DNA of 64,000 nucleotides, from positions 62,001 to 126,000 of the forward strand of contig NZ_JBEPSJ010000001.1 of the NCBI RefSeq assembly GCF_040548875.1. The letters are read 5' to 3'. Under the pieces are notes generated by a model that saw nothing but the letters and a program-made list of their open reading frames with translations, was not told where the DNA came from and made no database searches. Below are positions 1-10,320 of the stretch, in pieces (positions within the stretch are counted from its first letter, which is position 1; the number at the start of each line of letters is the position of its first letter). The translations under genes were made by a program, and so were the position numbers. Source of the stretch: Conyzicola nivalis_A. Lineage in GTDB: Bacteria; Actinomycetota; Actinomycetes; Actinomycetales; Microbacteriaceae.

Positions 1-882
1 GACGCGGTCAACGTCTCTGAGAAGAAGAGCAACCTCTGGATCGACGCCTGGCGCGACCTCCGTCGTCGCCCGCTGTTCTGGATCTCGTCGGCCCTCATCC
101 TCCTCGTCGTGATCGTGGCGTTGTTCCCGTGGCTGTTCACGCAGACCCCGCCGAACGACGAGTGCTTCCTCGCCAACAGCAACGGAGCCCCGACCGAGGG
201 CCACCCGCTCGGCTTCACCAAGCAGGGATGCGACATCTACGCCCGCATCATCGACGGAACGGCCACCTCGCTCTCGGTCGGTTTCATCGTGCTGGTGCTC
301 ACCACGTTCCTCGGCCTGATCTTCGGAGCCTTCGCGGGCTTCTACGGCGGATGGGTCGACTCCGTGCTCTCGCGCGTCGGCGACATCTTCTTCTCGATCC
401 CCTACATCCTCGCGGCCGTCGTCATCATGTCGGTGCTCTCGCAGTACAGGAGCGTGTGGTCGATCTCGCTTGCCATCGGTTTGTTCGCGTGGCCGTCTAC
501 GGCGCGCGTGCTCAGATCCGAGATCCTCAGGGTGAAGAGCGCCGACTACGTCATGGCCTCCACGGCCCTCGGCGTGTCCAAGTTCAAGATCCTGCTGAAG
601 CACGTGCTGCCCAACTCGATCGCACCAGTGATCGTCATCACGGCGATCTCGCTGGCCGCAGCCATCGTCGCCGAGGCCACCCTGTCCTACCTCGGCGTCG
701 GCCTGGGCGGATCGGTCATGTCGTGGGGTAACGACATCAACCAGGCGCAGAACGATCTGCGCACCGCACCCCAGACGCTCATCTACCCATCACTCGCCCT
801 GTCGATCACGGTCTTCGCATTCATCATGCTGAGCGAGCTCGTGCGCGACGCACTCGATCCGAAGGCGAGGGCCCTGCGTTGA
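1..882 (+). CDS. Dipeptide/oligopeptide ABC transporter permease (DppC/OppC family), 5' end missing
   Basis: The reading frame is open from the first base, so the start lies upstream of the window. This is an inner-membrane permease of a peptide-type ABC importer. A hydrophobic helix near the start is followed by an extracytoplasmic loop containing two cysteines, then the transmembrane core. The EAA loop that contacts the ATPase is visible as the stretch ADYVMASTALGV...ILLKHVLP. The stop codon overlaps the TTG start of the double ATPase that follows (TTGA), indicating translational coupling in one operon. The substrate (dipeptide, oligopeptide or nickel) cannot be read from the sequence; the second permease and binding protein would lie upstream. 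Confidence 0.9.
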   Translation, partial: DAVNVSEKKSNLWIDAWRDLRRRPLFWISSALILLVVIVALFPWLFTQTPPNDECFLANSNGAPTEGHPLGFTKQGCDIYARIIDGTATSLSVGFIVLVLTTFLGLIFGAFAGFYGGWVDSVLSRVGDIFFSIPYILAAVVIMSVLSQYRSVWSISLAIGLFAWPSTARVLRSEILRVKSADYVMASTALGVSKFKILLKHVLPNSIAPVIVITAISLAAAIVAEATLSYLGVGLGGSVMSWGNDINQAQNDLRTAPQTLIYPSLALSITVFAFIMLSELVRDALDPKARALR

Positions 883-2633
883 GCGAGACCATCACCACCC
901 CCGCGACACCCTCCGGAGTCGCCCCGCTGCTCGAGATCAAGAACCTGCAGGTAGGGTTCCGCAACCAGCGCGGCATCGTACCCGCCGTCAACGGCGTCGA
1001 CATCACCCTGATGCCGGGCCAGACGCTCGCCATCGTGGGCGAGTCCGGTTCGGGCAAGTCGACCACGGCGCACGCCATCATCAACCTGCTCCCCGGCTCC
1101 GGCATCATCACCGGCGGCGAGGTCCTCTTCGAGGGCCGTGACATCACCAAGCTGAACCCCAAGGAGCTCGAAGAGATCCGCGGAAAGCGCATCGGCTTCG
1201 TGCCGCAGGACCCGATGGCCAACCTGAACCCGGTGTGGAGCATCGGATTCCAGGTGGAAGAGGCCATCAGGGCCAACGGCATCGCGACCAACAAGAAAGA
1301 GGTCAAGCGCCGCGCGATCGAGGTTCTGCAGCAGGCCGGGCTCGGCGACGCCGACCGTCGACTGCGCCAGTTCCCGCACCAGTTCTCCGGAGGAATGCGC
1401 CAGCGTGTGCTCATCGGCATGGGCCTGGCTGCCAACCCGAAGCTGCTGATCGCCGACGAGCCGACTTCGGCTCTCGACGTCACGGTGCAGCGGGTCATCC
1501 TCGACCACCTCGCGACCCTCACCCGCGACCTGGGCACCGCCGTGCTGTTCATCACGCACGACCTCGGCCTCGCCGCCGAGCGTGCCGAGCAGCTCGTCGT
1601 GATGTACAAGGGCAAGATCGTCGAGTCGGGCCCGTCGCGCGAACTGCTCGAGAACCCCCTCCACCCGTACACGCAGCGTCTCGTGGCCGCGGCTCCGAGC
1701 CTCGCCTCGCGTCGCATCCGCTCCGCCAGCCGCTCGCTCGCCGACCTCGACTACGTGGCCCCGGCCGCTGCCGAGGGCGTCGACCTGCTCGAGGCCGTGG
1801 AGGTGCGGGCCGAGGCCCACGCCGCGGCGACCGACGTCGCCCCCGCGATCGTGGTGGAGAACCTCACCAAGGTCTTCAAGATCCGTGGGCAGAAGCTCGC
1901 CGCCCGTGAGTTCAAAGCGGTCGACGACGTGTCGTTCAGCATCGCCCGCGGCACCACCATGGCGCTGGTGGGAGAGTCCGGATCGGGCAAGTCGACGGTC
2001 GCGAAGCTGCTGCTCAAACTCGAGGAGCCCACGTCGGGGTCGATCATCGTCGACGGCACGGACATCGCCGGCCTGCGAGGCCGCGACGTTCTCTCGTTCC
2101 GCCGCAAGACCCAGCCGGTCTTCCAGGACCCGTACGGGTCGCTCGACCCGCTGCGCAACATCGGCGCGACTATCGCCGAGCCGTTGCATGTGCACAAGGT
2201 CGGCACCAAGGCCGAGCGCCGCGCGCGTGTGCTCGAACTCCTCGACCAGGTCGCCCTGCCGCAGAGCCTCGCCTCGCGATACCCGAACGAGCTGTCGGGA
2301 GGCCAGCGTCAACGTGTGGCCATCGCCCGCGCGCTCGCTCTCAAGCCCGAGATCGTGGTTCTCGACGAGGCGGTCTCCGCCCTCGACGTGCTCGTGCAGG
2401 CCCAGGTGCTGAAGCTGCTCGCCGACCTGCAGTCGGAGCTCGGACTGACCTACCTGTTCATCACCCACGACCTCGCCGTCGTGCGGGTGATCGCAGACAA
2501 CGTCTGCGTCATGCAGAACGGTCGCATCGTCGAGGCGGCATCGGTAGACGAGGTCTTCGACAACCCGCGTGAGCAGTACACGCGCGACCTGCTCGCGGCC
2601 ATCCCCGGCGCCAACCTGACACTCGGGGTCTGA
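879..2633 (+). CDS. Fused double ABC ATPase of peptide importer (DppD-DppF type)
   Basis: A single 584-residue protein carries two complete ABC ATPase domains, so it supplies both nucleotide-binding subunits of the importer. Each half has a Walker A motif (GESGSGKST, twice), an ABC signature (FSGGMRQRV in the first half, LSGGQRQRV in the second) and a Walker B (LLIADEP and IVVLDEA). An oligopeptide-transporter C-terminal extension with the usual NPLHPYTQ sequence follows the first domain, and a shortened form ends the second (NPREQYTRDLL). The start is a TTG overlapping the permease stop. Family knowledge supports ATP-driven uptake of peptides or similar solutes. Confidence 0.93.
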   Translation: MSETITTPATPSGVAPLLEIKNLQVGFRNQRGIVPAVNGVDITLMPGQTLAIVGESGSGKSTTAHAIINLLPGSGIITGGEVLFEGRDITKLNPKELEEIRGKRIGFVPQDPMANLNPVWSIGFQVEEAIRANGIATNKKEVKRRAIEVLQQAGLGDADRRLRQFPHQFSGGMRQRVLIGMGLAANPKLLIADEPTSALDVTVQRVILDHLATLTRDLGTAVLFITHDLGLAAERAEQLVVMYKGKIVESGPSRELLENPLHPYTQRLVAAAPSLASRRIRSASRSLADLDYVAPAAAEGVDLLEAVEVRAEAHAAATDVAPAIVVENLTKVFKIRGQKLAAREFKAVDDVSFSIARGTTMALVGESGSGKSTVAKLLLKLEEPTSGSIIVDGTDIAGLRGRDVLSFRRKTQPVFQDPYGSLDPLRNIGATIAEPLHVHKVGTKAERRARVLELLDQVALPQSLASRYPNELSGGQRQRVAIARALALKPEIVVLDEAVSALDVLVQAQVLKLLADLQSELGLTYLFITHDLAVVRVIADNVCVMQNGRIVEAASVDEVFDNPREQYTRDLLAAIPGANLTLGV

Positions 2634-2845
2634 TGTTCCGGCAGCAGGGTCGGCCCGACGAGCGCAAGCCCGTCTCGCCGCCCCTGCCGCCGGACATTAC
2701 TGTAAAGCTGCCCGCCGCCGCAGCGCCCGATTCGAACGCCGGCGGGGGAGCGATGCCGCGCCGCCTCCCGGCGCACTCCCGCGACGAGCGCCGACTAGCC
2801 AGGATCGACCGCAAGGTCGCCGAGCGCGATCGCCGCGCCGACTGA
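2633..2845 (+). CDS. Small basic protein of unknown function, coupled to the ABC operon
   Basis: This 70-residue open frame starts with an ATG that shares its first base with the stop of the ABC ATPase (TGATG), the classic arrangement for translational re-initiation. Third codon positions are mostly G or C, as in the neighbouring real genes. The product is rich in Arg and Pro; the C-terminal third is strongly basic (RDERRLARIDRKVAERDRR) and could be a helical segment. I recognise no family and see no signal peptide or membrane segment. It may be a small accessory protein of the operon or a chance frame. Confidence 0.5.
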   Translation: MFRQQGRPDERKPVSPPLPPDITVKLPAAAAPDSNAGGGAMPRRLPAHSRDERRLARIDRKVAERDRRAD

Positions 2846-2934
2846 CGAGCTGCCCGGGACGTTCTCACAGTAGAAAACGGCCCCGCGCCCCCGAGATCTC
2901 GTGTGCCGTCAGCGAACACGAGGGTTTTAGCCGT

Positions 2935-2940
2935 TACACT
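2935..2940 (+). promoter_or_regulatory. Possible -10 element for typA, with a long untranslated leader
   Basis: The 230-base gap between 2846 and 3075 has no supported gene. A TACACT hexamer at 2935-2940 in a locally AT-richer patch is the best -10 candidate I can see. It would give a leader of roughly 130 bases before typA. No clear -35 is visible. Confidence 0.3.
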
Positions 2941-3075
2941 GGATGTGCAGGGCACCATCGACGTGATCCTGAGATCCCCACAAACCACCTCCGCGTTTGT
3001 GCGTGGTCGTGCCCATGCCGCGAAAGCGCAACGCGCGCGCCCGTCACCGCTAAGAAGCAGTCAAGGAAAACACCT

Positions 3076-4995
<1,920 letters not shown>

Positions 4996-5011
4996 GTCAC
5001 AGCACATCCAC

Positions 5012-5048
5012 ACGAGCCCCGCCCCGTTTCATCCGGTGCGGGGCTCGT
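5012..5048 (+). terminator. Hairpin terminator after typA
   Basis: An 11-base perfect inverted repeat (ACGAGCCCCGC at 5012-5022 with its complement at 5038-5048) encloses a 15-base loop, just after the typA stop. The trailing T-run is weak. Confidence 0.65.
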
Positions 5049-5055
5049 CTGCGTT

Positions 5056-5061
5056 TAAGCT
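5056..5061 (+). promoter_or_regulatory. -10 hexamer of a leaderless promoter
   Basis: TAAGCT ends seven bases before the ATG at 5069 and no Shine-Dalgarno is present, so transcription probably starts at or next to the start codon. Confidence 0.5.
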
Positions 5062-5068
5062 TGGACCC

Positions 5069-5584
5069 ATGACGACCACGCGCACCCGGATCGCCCGCAC
5101 CCTGTTCATCGCAGCCGCTCTCGCCGCCTCGCCGCTGCTCGTCGGCTGCGGCGTCGCCGACAACGTCGTGAACGGCGTGATGGACGAGGCGCAGAACCGG
5201 GCCGACGACGCCCTCTCCGAGGCGCAGAAGCAGGCCGGAGACGCTGTGTCCGAGGCGCTCGGCGGCGCAGGCATCAGCACCGACGGCCAGCTGCCCCCCG
5301 GATTCCCGGCAGACGAGATCCCCGTCGTCGGCGAAGTCAAGGGCGGGGCGAGCGGGCCGGATGGCTCGGGCTGGGGTGTCGTGTCGACGCTGACCTCGGA
5401 CGACTTCGCCTCCGCGCAGGCCGCCCTCGAGGGCGCGGGCTTCGTCAGCAGCGCCGTCAACTCCGACGCCGCGGGCGGCTTCGGCACCTTCACTCTCGCG
5501 CCGCACACCGTGGTGCTCACCATCGGAACCGACGCCGACGGCGTCGTCACCGCTAGCTACGTCGTGACGGTGACCGGCAACTAG
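5069..5584 (+). CDS. Putative lipoprotein of unknown function
   Basis: A 171-residue secreted protein. The first 27 residues form a lipoprotein signal peptide: Arg-containing n-region, hydrophobic core, and the lipobox LVGC with the lipidated Cys at residue 27. A helical, charged, Ala-rich segment follows (DEAQNRADDALSEAQ...), then a Gly/Asp-rich domain with beta-strand character. The ATG at 5069 was chosen over an upstream frame extension because it sits directly before the signal peptide and seven bases after a -10-like hexamer. No family is recognised. The protein should be anchored to the outer face of the membrane. Confidence 0.85.
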   Translation: MTTTRTRIARTLFIAAALAASPLLVGCGVADNVVNGVMDEAQNRADDALSEAQKQAGDAVSEALGGAGISTDGQLPPGFPADEIPVVGEVKGGASGPDGSGWGVVSTLTSDDFASAQAALEGAGFVSSAVNSDAAGGFGTFTLAPHTVVLTIGTDADGVVTASYVVTVTGN

Positions 5585-5600
5585 CCGCGCCGCGCCTGCC

Positions 5601-5627
5601 CCGGTCCCGGGGCTCCGCTCGGACCGG
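5601..5627. terminator. Hairpin between convergent genes
   Basis: CCGGTCC at 5601-5607 is complementary to GGACCGG at 5621-5627. It sits between the convergent ends of the lipoprotein gene and efeB, so it could stop transcription from either side. There is no T-run. Confidence 0.4.
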
Positions 5628-5652
5628 CCCCGCGACCTCCGCAGGCGTCGCT

Positions 5653-6915
5653 CTAGGCGAAGAGCCCAGCGCCGATCGAGCCGCCCTTGCGCGCGCCGGG
5701 CGGCACCGCGAAGATTCCCGATCCGACGTGGCGCACGTACTCGTTCATCGCGTCGTTCTTGGCCAGTCGCAGCTGGATCGGCACGAACTGTTCGCGCGGA
5801 TCGCGCTGGAAGCAGATGAAGAACAGGCCGGCGTTGAGGCGTCCGAGATCGTCGTTGCCGTCGACGAAGTTGTAGCCGCGGCGCAGCATCGTCGCGCCCG
5901 CATTCGTGTCGGGGTGCGCGAGGCGCACGTGCGCGGCCTCGTCGATGAGCGGCGCGTCTCCGCGACCCGTGGCTGCGAAGTCGGGCGCGGTGAACTCCTC
6001 GCCGCCGCTGAGGGGCGCGCCCTCGCCCTTGGTGCGCCCGACGACGCGCTCCTGCTCGCGCAGCGACGAACGGTCCCAGGTCTCTATCGTCATGCGTATC
6101 TTGCGCGCGACGAGGTAGGAGCCTCCGGTCATCCATTCGGCGCCGTCTCCGGACTGCACCCACACGTCCTTCGCCGTCTCGGCGTCTTCGGCACGCAGGT
6201 TCGCGGTGCCGTCCTTGAAGCCGAACAGGTTGCGCGGGGTGGCCTGCGCCCGTGTCGTCGACGAGGTGCGCCCGAAGCCGAGCTGCGACCAGCGGATGCT
6301 CGCCCGCCCGAAGGCGATGCGCGACAGGTTGCGGATCGCGTGCACGGCGACCTGCGGGTCGTCGCTGCAGGCCTGGATGCAGAGGTCGCCGCCGACGAGC
6401 GTGTCGACGAGGGCGTCGCCGGGGAAGTGCGGAAGGTCGATGAGCGCCGCGGGGCGCCTGCCGGCAAGGCCGAAGCGGTCGTCGAACAGAGACGGACCGA
6501 AGCCGAACGTGATGGTGAGCCCCGACGGCGGGAGGTCGAGCGCCTCGCCGGTGTCGTCGGGCGGCGAGTCGTACGGGCCGCTCGCGGGGCCGTACGCCCC
6601 CGCGCCGAGCCCGGTCGACATCCGGTCGGCGGCGTAGGTCCAGTCGGCGAGCAGCTCCTCGAGCTCGTCGCGGGAGATGTCGCTCACGTCGTAGGCGGCG
6701 AAGTGCAGTCGGTCCTGCGCGGCTGTGAGGATCCCCGACTGGTGTTCGCCGAAGAACGGGTACGACGCGGCGGCGCCGGACGCGGCACTCGCTTCTGGAG
6801 TGAGCACCCGGTCGACGCCGAAGCCGAGACCGGCCCCGACGACGCCGGCGCCGGCGAGCCCGAGGAGCCCCCTGCGGGAGAGCCCGGAGCGTGCCGGGGC
6901 CGAGTCGTCAGTCAT
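5653..6915 (-). CDS. efeB: Dyp-type heme peroxidase / deferrochelatase EfeB
   Basis: A 420-residue Dyp-type peroxidase. It begins with a twin-arginine signal (SRRGLL at residues 13-18, then a hydrophobic Ala/Gly stretch), so it is exported folded with heme. The GFKDGT motif of the Dyp family and a candidate proximal heme His in the HVRLAHP region are present. It is the last gene of efeUOB and helps oxidise or extract iron at the cell surface. Its start is 18 bases from the efeO stop. A TACTAT hexamer six bases ahead of the ATG suggests that it may also have its own leaderless promoter. Confidence 0.95.
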   Translation of the reverse strand: MTDDSAPARSGLSRRGLLGLAGAGVVGAGLGFGVDRVLTPEASAASGAAASYPFFGEHQSGILTAAQDRLHFAAYDVSDISRDELEELLADWTYAADRMSTGLGAGAYGPASGPYDSPPDDTGEALDLPPSGLTITFGFGPSLFDDRFGLAGRRPAALIDLPHFPGDALVDTLVGGDLCIQACSDDPQVAVHAIRNLSRIAFGRASIRWSQLGFGRTSSTTRAQATPRNLFGFKDGTANLRAEDAETAKDVWVQSGDGAEWMTGGSYLVARKIRMTIETWDRSSLREQERVVGRTKGEGAPLSGGEEFTAPDFAATGRGDAPLIDEAAHVRLAHPDTNAGATMLRRGYNFVDGNDDLGRLNAGLFFICFQRDPREQFVPIQLRLAKNDAMNEYVRHVGSGIFAVPPGARKGGSIGAGLFA

Positions 6916-6921
6916 CTGCCG

Positions 6922-6927
6922 ATAGTA
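6922..6927 (-). promoter_or_regulatory. Possible internal -10 for efeB
   Basis: On the minus strand TACTAT lies six bases before the efeB ATG, matching the spacing seen at many other starts in the window. It lies in the 18-base efeO-efeB gap and could allow efeB expression apart from efeUO. Confidence 0.4.
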
Positions 6928-6933
6928 GGTTGC

Positions 6934-8151
6934 TCAGCCGACCAGAACCGACGTCAGCCGGCTGAGAGGCTCGGCGAGGGCGTTGACGCCGTCGGCGAGC
7001 TCCTTGACCTGCTCGGTGGTGAGGTCGTCGTAGTAGACGAAGCCGGCGTCGAGGCTGCCGTACTGGCCGAGCAGCGTCTCGAGCGACGTGAACTCTGCGT
7101 CGAGCGTCGCGACGATCTCCGCGTCCTTCGGCTCGACGATGTCGCGCACGCCCTCGTAGGCGACACGCGCGCCCTCGAGGTTCGCCTGGAAGTCCCAGAG
7201 GTCGGTGTGCGACCAGATCTCCTCCTCGCCGGTGATCTTGCCGCTGGCGACCTCGTCGAGCAGGCCGATGGCGCCGTTGCTGATCGCGTCGATCGAGACG
7301 GTGTAGTCGTCTTCGTGCACGGCGTCGTTCAGCGCGGCGGTGTCGGCTTCGAGCAGGTCGGCGAAGCGCACGCGCTCCTCGGGCGTCAGCGGCACGTAGG
7401 CCTCGCCGCCGTTGTCGGCTGCGGACGGCTGCCAGAGGTCCTTCTCGATGCGGTGCCAGCCTGTCCACTCCGTGCCCTCCTCGACGTCCGCCTCGCGGAA
7501 GTCGATCTTGGGGTCGAGGTCGCCGAACGACTCGGCCACGGGCTCGATGCGCTCGTAGGCGGCGCGCGTGCTGGCGTACAGCCCCCGCGCGGTCTCGTCG
7601 TCGCCGGCGCGGTAGGCGTCGAGGAACGTCGCCGTCGAGGTGACGAGGCCCTCGACCTGGTTCTTGATGTATGACACGTAGTTGACCGCCGCGGCGTCGA
7701 CGAGCTCCTTGTCGTCGCCGGCTCCGGCCAGTTCCGCTCCCGAGTCGGTGACCGTGAAGGCCGCCTTGCCGATGCCGGCGCCGATCATCCCCGGCTTGCA
7801 GACGGTGAAGTAGTCGCCGGGCCTGGCCTGCACGACGAGGTCGCGGGTGATGCCGGGGCCGATGTTCTCGACCTCTCCGATGATGCGCAGCTCGTCGTCG
7901 GCGAGCAGGTAGAACTCGGTGACCTGGTCGCCCGTGTTCTCGATGCTGAAGCTCACAGCGCCGCTCGGGGCCTCGGCAGCCGAGACGACGCAGTCGTCGG
8001 CGCTGGAGTCGACGGTGAGCGCGGTGGCCGCAGCGCCGTCGCCGGCCGGGTCGTTGGCGACGCACCCCGAGAGCACGAGCAGGGCCGCGGCGCCGACCGC
8101 GACGGACACGGCCGCTCGCGTGCGGGCGGGGGCCAGGATCGACCGGTTCAT
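6934..8151 (-). CDS. efeO: Iron uptake lipoprotein EfeO (cupredoxin plus imelysin/M75 domains)
   Basis: A 405-residue surface lipoprotein of the EfeUOB iron importer. The signal peptide ends in the lipobox LSGC with Cys at residue 30. A cupredoxin-like domain follows (roughly residues 45-150), then the helical imelysin/M75 domain with the conserved HxxE metal motif (WHRIEKDLW). The ATG at 8151 overlaps the efeU stop by four bases. EfeO is thought to bind and pass iron to the EfeU permease. Longer upstream versions of this frame only run into efeU and can be dismissed. Confidence 0.95.
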   Translation of the reverse strand: MNRSILAPARTRAAVSVAVGAAALLVLSGCVANDPAGDGAAATALTVDSSADDCVVSAAEAPSGAVSFSIENTGDQVTEFYLLADDELRIIGEVENIGPGITRDLVVQARPGDYFTVCKPGMIGAGIGKAAFTVTDSGAELAGAGDDKELVDAAAVNYVSYIKNQVEGLVTSTATFLDAYRAGDDETARGLYASTRAAYERIEPVAESFGDLDPKIDFREADVEEGTEWTGWHRIEKDLWQPSAADNGGEAYVPLTPEERVRFADLLEADTAALNDAVHEDDYTVSIDAISNGAIGLLDEVASGKITGEEEIWSHTDLWDFQANLEGARVAYEGVRDIVEPKDAEIVATLDAEFTSLETLLGQYGSLDAGFVYYDDLTTEQVKELADGVNALAEPLSRLTSVLVG

Positions 8152-9011
8152 AGTGCTCCTTCTGTGGTGACTGCGGATGCTGCGGGGAAGACGGGTGCGG
8201 ACGCCCTGTTCTGACGGCGTACCGACAGCAGGAACAGGGTCATCACGGGGATCACGTAGGCGAGCCAGGCGGCGGCCTCGAGCACGGTGGTCGCGGGGGA
8301 GAAGTTGAAGACGCCCTTGAGGAGGGTGCCGTACCAGCTGTCGGGCGGCACCGCTGCGGTGACGTCGAAGGCGAGCGTGCCGAGCCCGGGGAGGAACCCG
8401 GCCTCCTGCAGGTCGTGCACGCCGTAGGCGAGCACTCCGCCGGCGACGACGATGAGGAAGACGCCGGTATACGTGAAGAACTTCGAGAGGTTGATCGAGA
8501 GAACGCCGCGGTAGATCAGGTAGGCGAGCACGACCGAGACGGCGATGCCGAGGGACGCCCCGACGAGCGGCAGGGTCGTCGAGCCGCTCGCCTGCACGGC
8601 CGCCCAGATGAACAGCGCCGTCTCGAGCCCCTCGCGGCCCACGGCGAGGAACGCCACGAGCACCAGTCCCCAGCCGGCGCCCGACAGGTGGGCGTCGACC
8701 TCGGAGCGCAGCTCCCGCGACAGCCCACGCGCGGTACGCAGCATCCAGAAGATCATCCACGTGACGAATCCCGTTGCGATGATCGAGAGCAGCCCGCCGA
8801 TCAGCTCCTGCGCCTGGAACGACAGCCCGTAGGCGCCGAAGGTCAGCACGCAGCCGAGGGCGAGCGACAGCAGCACCGCGATGCCGACGCCGAGCCAGAT
8901 GCGCGGCAGCACGTCGCGCCGGTTGATCTTGACGACGTAGGCGATGAGGATACCGACGACGAGCCCTGCTTCGAGGCCCTCGCGCAGGCCGATGAGAAAG
9001 TTTGCGAGCAC
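8148..9011 (-). CDS. efeU: Iron permease EfeU (FTR1 family)
   Basis: A 287-residue polytopic membrane protein with about seven hydrophobic helices. It has the two REGLE iron-binding motifs of the FTR1/EfeU family, at residues 10-14 and 126-130. It is the channel of the efeUOB operon. The start is a GTG with a GGAAAAG ribosome site upstream. The DtxR-like iron box lies 30-48 bases before the start, so the operon should be repressed when iron is plentiful. Confidence 0.95.
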   Translation of the reverse strand: MLANFLIGLREGLEAGLVVGILIAYVVKINRRDVLPRIWLGVGIAVLLSLALGCVLTFGAYGLSFQAQELIGGLLSIIATGFVTWMIFWMLRTARGLSRELRSEVDAHLSGAGWGLVLVAFLAVGREGLETALFIWAAVQASGSTTLPLVGASLGIAVSVVLAYLIYRGVLSINLSKFFTYTGVFLIVVAGGVLAYGVHDLQEAGFLPGLGTLAFDVTAAVPPDSWYGTLLKGVFNFSPATTVLEAAAWLAYVIPVMTLFLLSVRRQNRASAPVFPAASAVTTEGAL

Positions 9012-9040
9012 GGGTCTTTTCCGGGAAGAGAGCGAGGGAG

Positions 9041-9059
9041 GTTGGTAAGGCTTACCTTA
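9041..9059 (-). promoter_or_regulatory. DtxR/IdeR-like iron box upstream of efeU
   Basis: On the minus strand the site reads TAAGGTAAGCCTTACCAAC. It is an inverted repeat (GGTAA, three bases, TTACC) and matches the 19-base DtxR/IdeR consensus at roughly 13-14 positions by eye. It is placed to control efeUOB and, being in a 90-base divergent gap, could also touch the deacetylase promoter. Confidence 0.75.
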
Positions 9060-9101
9060 GCCATCTGACTCTAATCACTCTTGTCTAAACTGTCCACACA
9101 C

Positions 9102-10280
9102 ATGCCTGACATCAGCCAACCGATCGACACGGTCGAGCGCGTCCTCTTCGTGCACGCCCACCCCGACGACGAGAGCATTACGACCGGCGGAACCATCGCG
9201 ACGCTCACCTCCTCGGGAGCCGCGGTGACCGTGCTCACCTGCACGCGCGGCGAGCTCGGCGAGGTGATCCCGGCCGAGCTGCAGCATCTGGCGAGCTCGC
9301 CGGAGTCGCTCGCCGCCCACCGCGAGACCGAGCTCGCCGCCGCGATGCGGGCGCTCGGAGTCGCCGACCACCGCTACCTCGGCGACGAGAACGCCCGCTG
9401 GGTCGACCTCCCGCCGCGTCGTTACCTCGACTCGGGGATGCGCTGGGGCGCATCCGGAGCCGAGGCGTTGGAGTCGCTCGGCGCGCTCTCGCTCTCGGCG
9501 GCCTCGATGAGCAGCGTGACCGCCGACATCGCCGCCGTCATCGCCGACATCGCCCCCACGGCCGTCGTGAGCTACGACGAGCGCGGCGGCTACGGGCATC
9601 CCGACCACGTGCGCGCTCACGACGCCGCACGCCGGGCCGCCGAGGTCATGGGCGTCGACTTCTACGAGGTCGTCACCGACGGCACCGGGCCGATCGTCGT
9701 CGACGTGGCGCCGGTCGCCGACCGCAAGCGGGAGGCGCTTGCCGCCCACCGCAGCCAGCTGACGCTCGACGGCGACACCTTCGCCCTCTCGAACGGTGTG
9801 TCCCAGCCGATCGCCCTGACCGAGACCTACCGGCGCCTGGCCGCCACGCCGGCCGCGGAGCACCTTCCGTTCCGCGAGCAGAGCCGGGGCATCAAGATCG
9901 GCGTCGGTGCCCTCGCCCTCGCGTTCGGCGCGGTCATCGGCGCGCTGATGACGGCGGTGCACCAGTCGAGCGTCACGGTCGGCGACGTCGCCGTCCCGTG
10001 GGGGCTCGTGCCCGCCCTCGTCGCCAGCACCGGGTTCGTCGTCGGGCTGCGCGTGCTCACCTCTTCCCGCATCATCCCGATCCTCGCCACGGTGGGGATC
10101 ATGGGGATGACGACGTTTCTCGCCTCACCGACGATGGGCGGCTCGGTCATCGTGCCGGCCAACATCACGGGTCTGATCTGGACTTTGGCGCCGGCGGCCG
10201 TGATCCTCGTCGTCGTCGCCTGGCCGAATCTGGGCAGGGTGCGTGCGGGCACCGCAGACGCTCAGCCCGCGCGTGGGTAA
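9102..10280 (+). CDS. mshB: PIG-L family zinc deacetylase, MshB-like, with C-terminal membrane domain
   Basis: A 392-residue protein. The N-terminal 260 or so residues are a PIG-L/LmbE de-N-acetylase with zinc motifs AHPDDE and GYGHPDH. The last 110 residues contain three to four hydrophobic helices, which a standard MshB does not have. Family and neighbourhood (downstream of typA, upstream of the ferredoxin gene, as I recall for mycobacterial mshB) suggest GlcNAc-Ins deacetylase in mycothiol synthesis, but the extra membrane part leaves room for another N-acetyl sugar or lipid substrate. The ATG at 9102 is preferred over an upstream TTG. TAAACT lies ten bases ahead of it. Confidence 0.8.
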   Translation: MPDISQPIDTVERVLFVHAHPDDESITTGGTIATLTSSGAAVTVLTCTRGELGEVIPAELQHLASSPESLAAHRETELAAAMRALGVADHRYLGDENARWVDLPPRRYLDSGMRWGASGAEALESLGALSLSAASMSSVTADIAAVIADIAPTAVVSYDERGGYGHPDHVRAHDAARRAAEVMGVDFYEVVTDGTGPIVVDVAPVADRKREALAAHRSQLTLDGDTFALSNGVSQPIALTETYRRLAATPAAEHLPFREQSRGIKIGVGALALAFGAVIGALMTAVHQSSVTVGDVAVPWGLVPALVASTGFVVGLRVLTSSRIIPILATVGIMGMTTFLASPTMGGSVIVPANITGLIWTLAPAAVILVVVAWPNLGRVRAGTADAQPARG

Positions 10281-10320
10281 GATTGTCTAGTTCTCGTGCA
10301 GTGAAAGGATCTCGACCTCA

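Noticed and set aside
783..2468. 561-residue antisense frame over the double ABC ATPase
   Set aside because: Shadow of the fused ATPase; no family features.
5728..7674. 648-residue plus-strand frame over efeB and efeO
   Set aside because: Runs across two well-supported minus-strand genes and has a typical GC-shadow composition.
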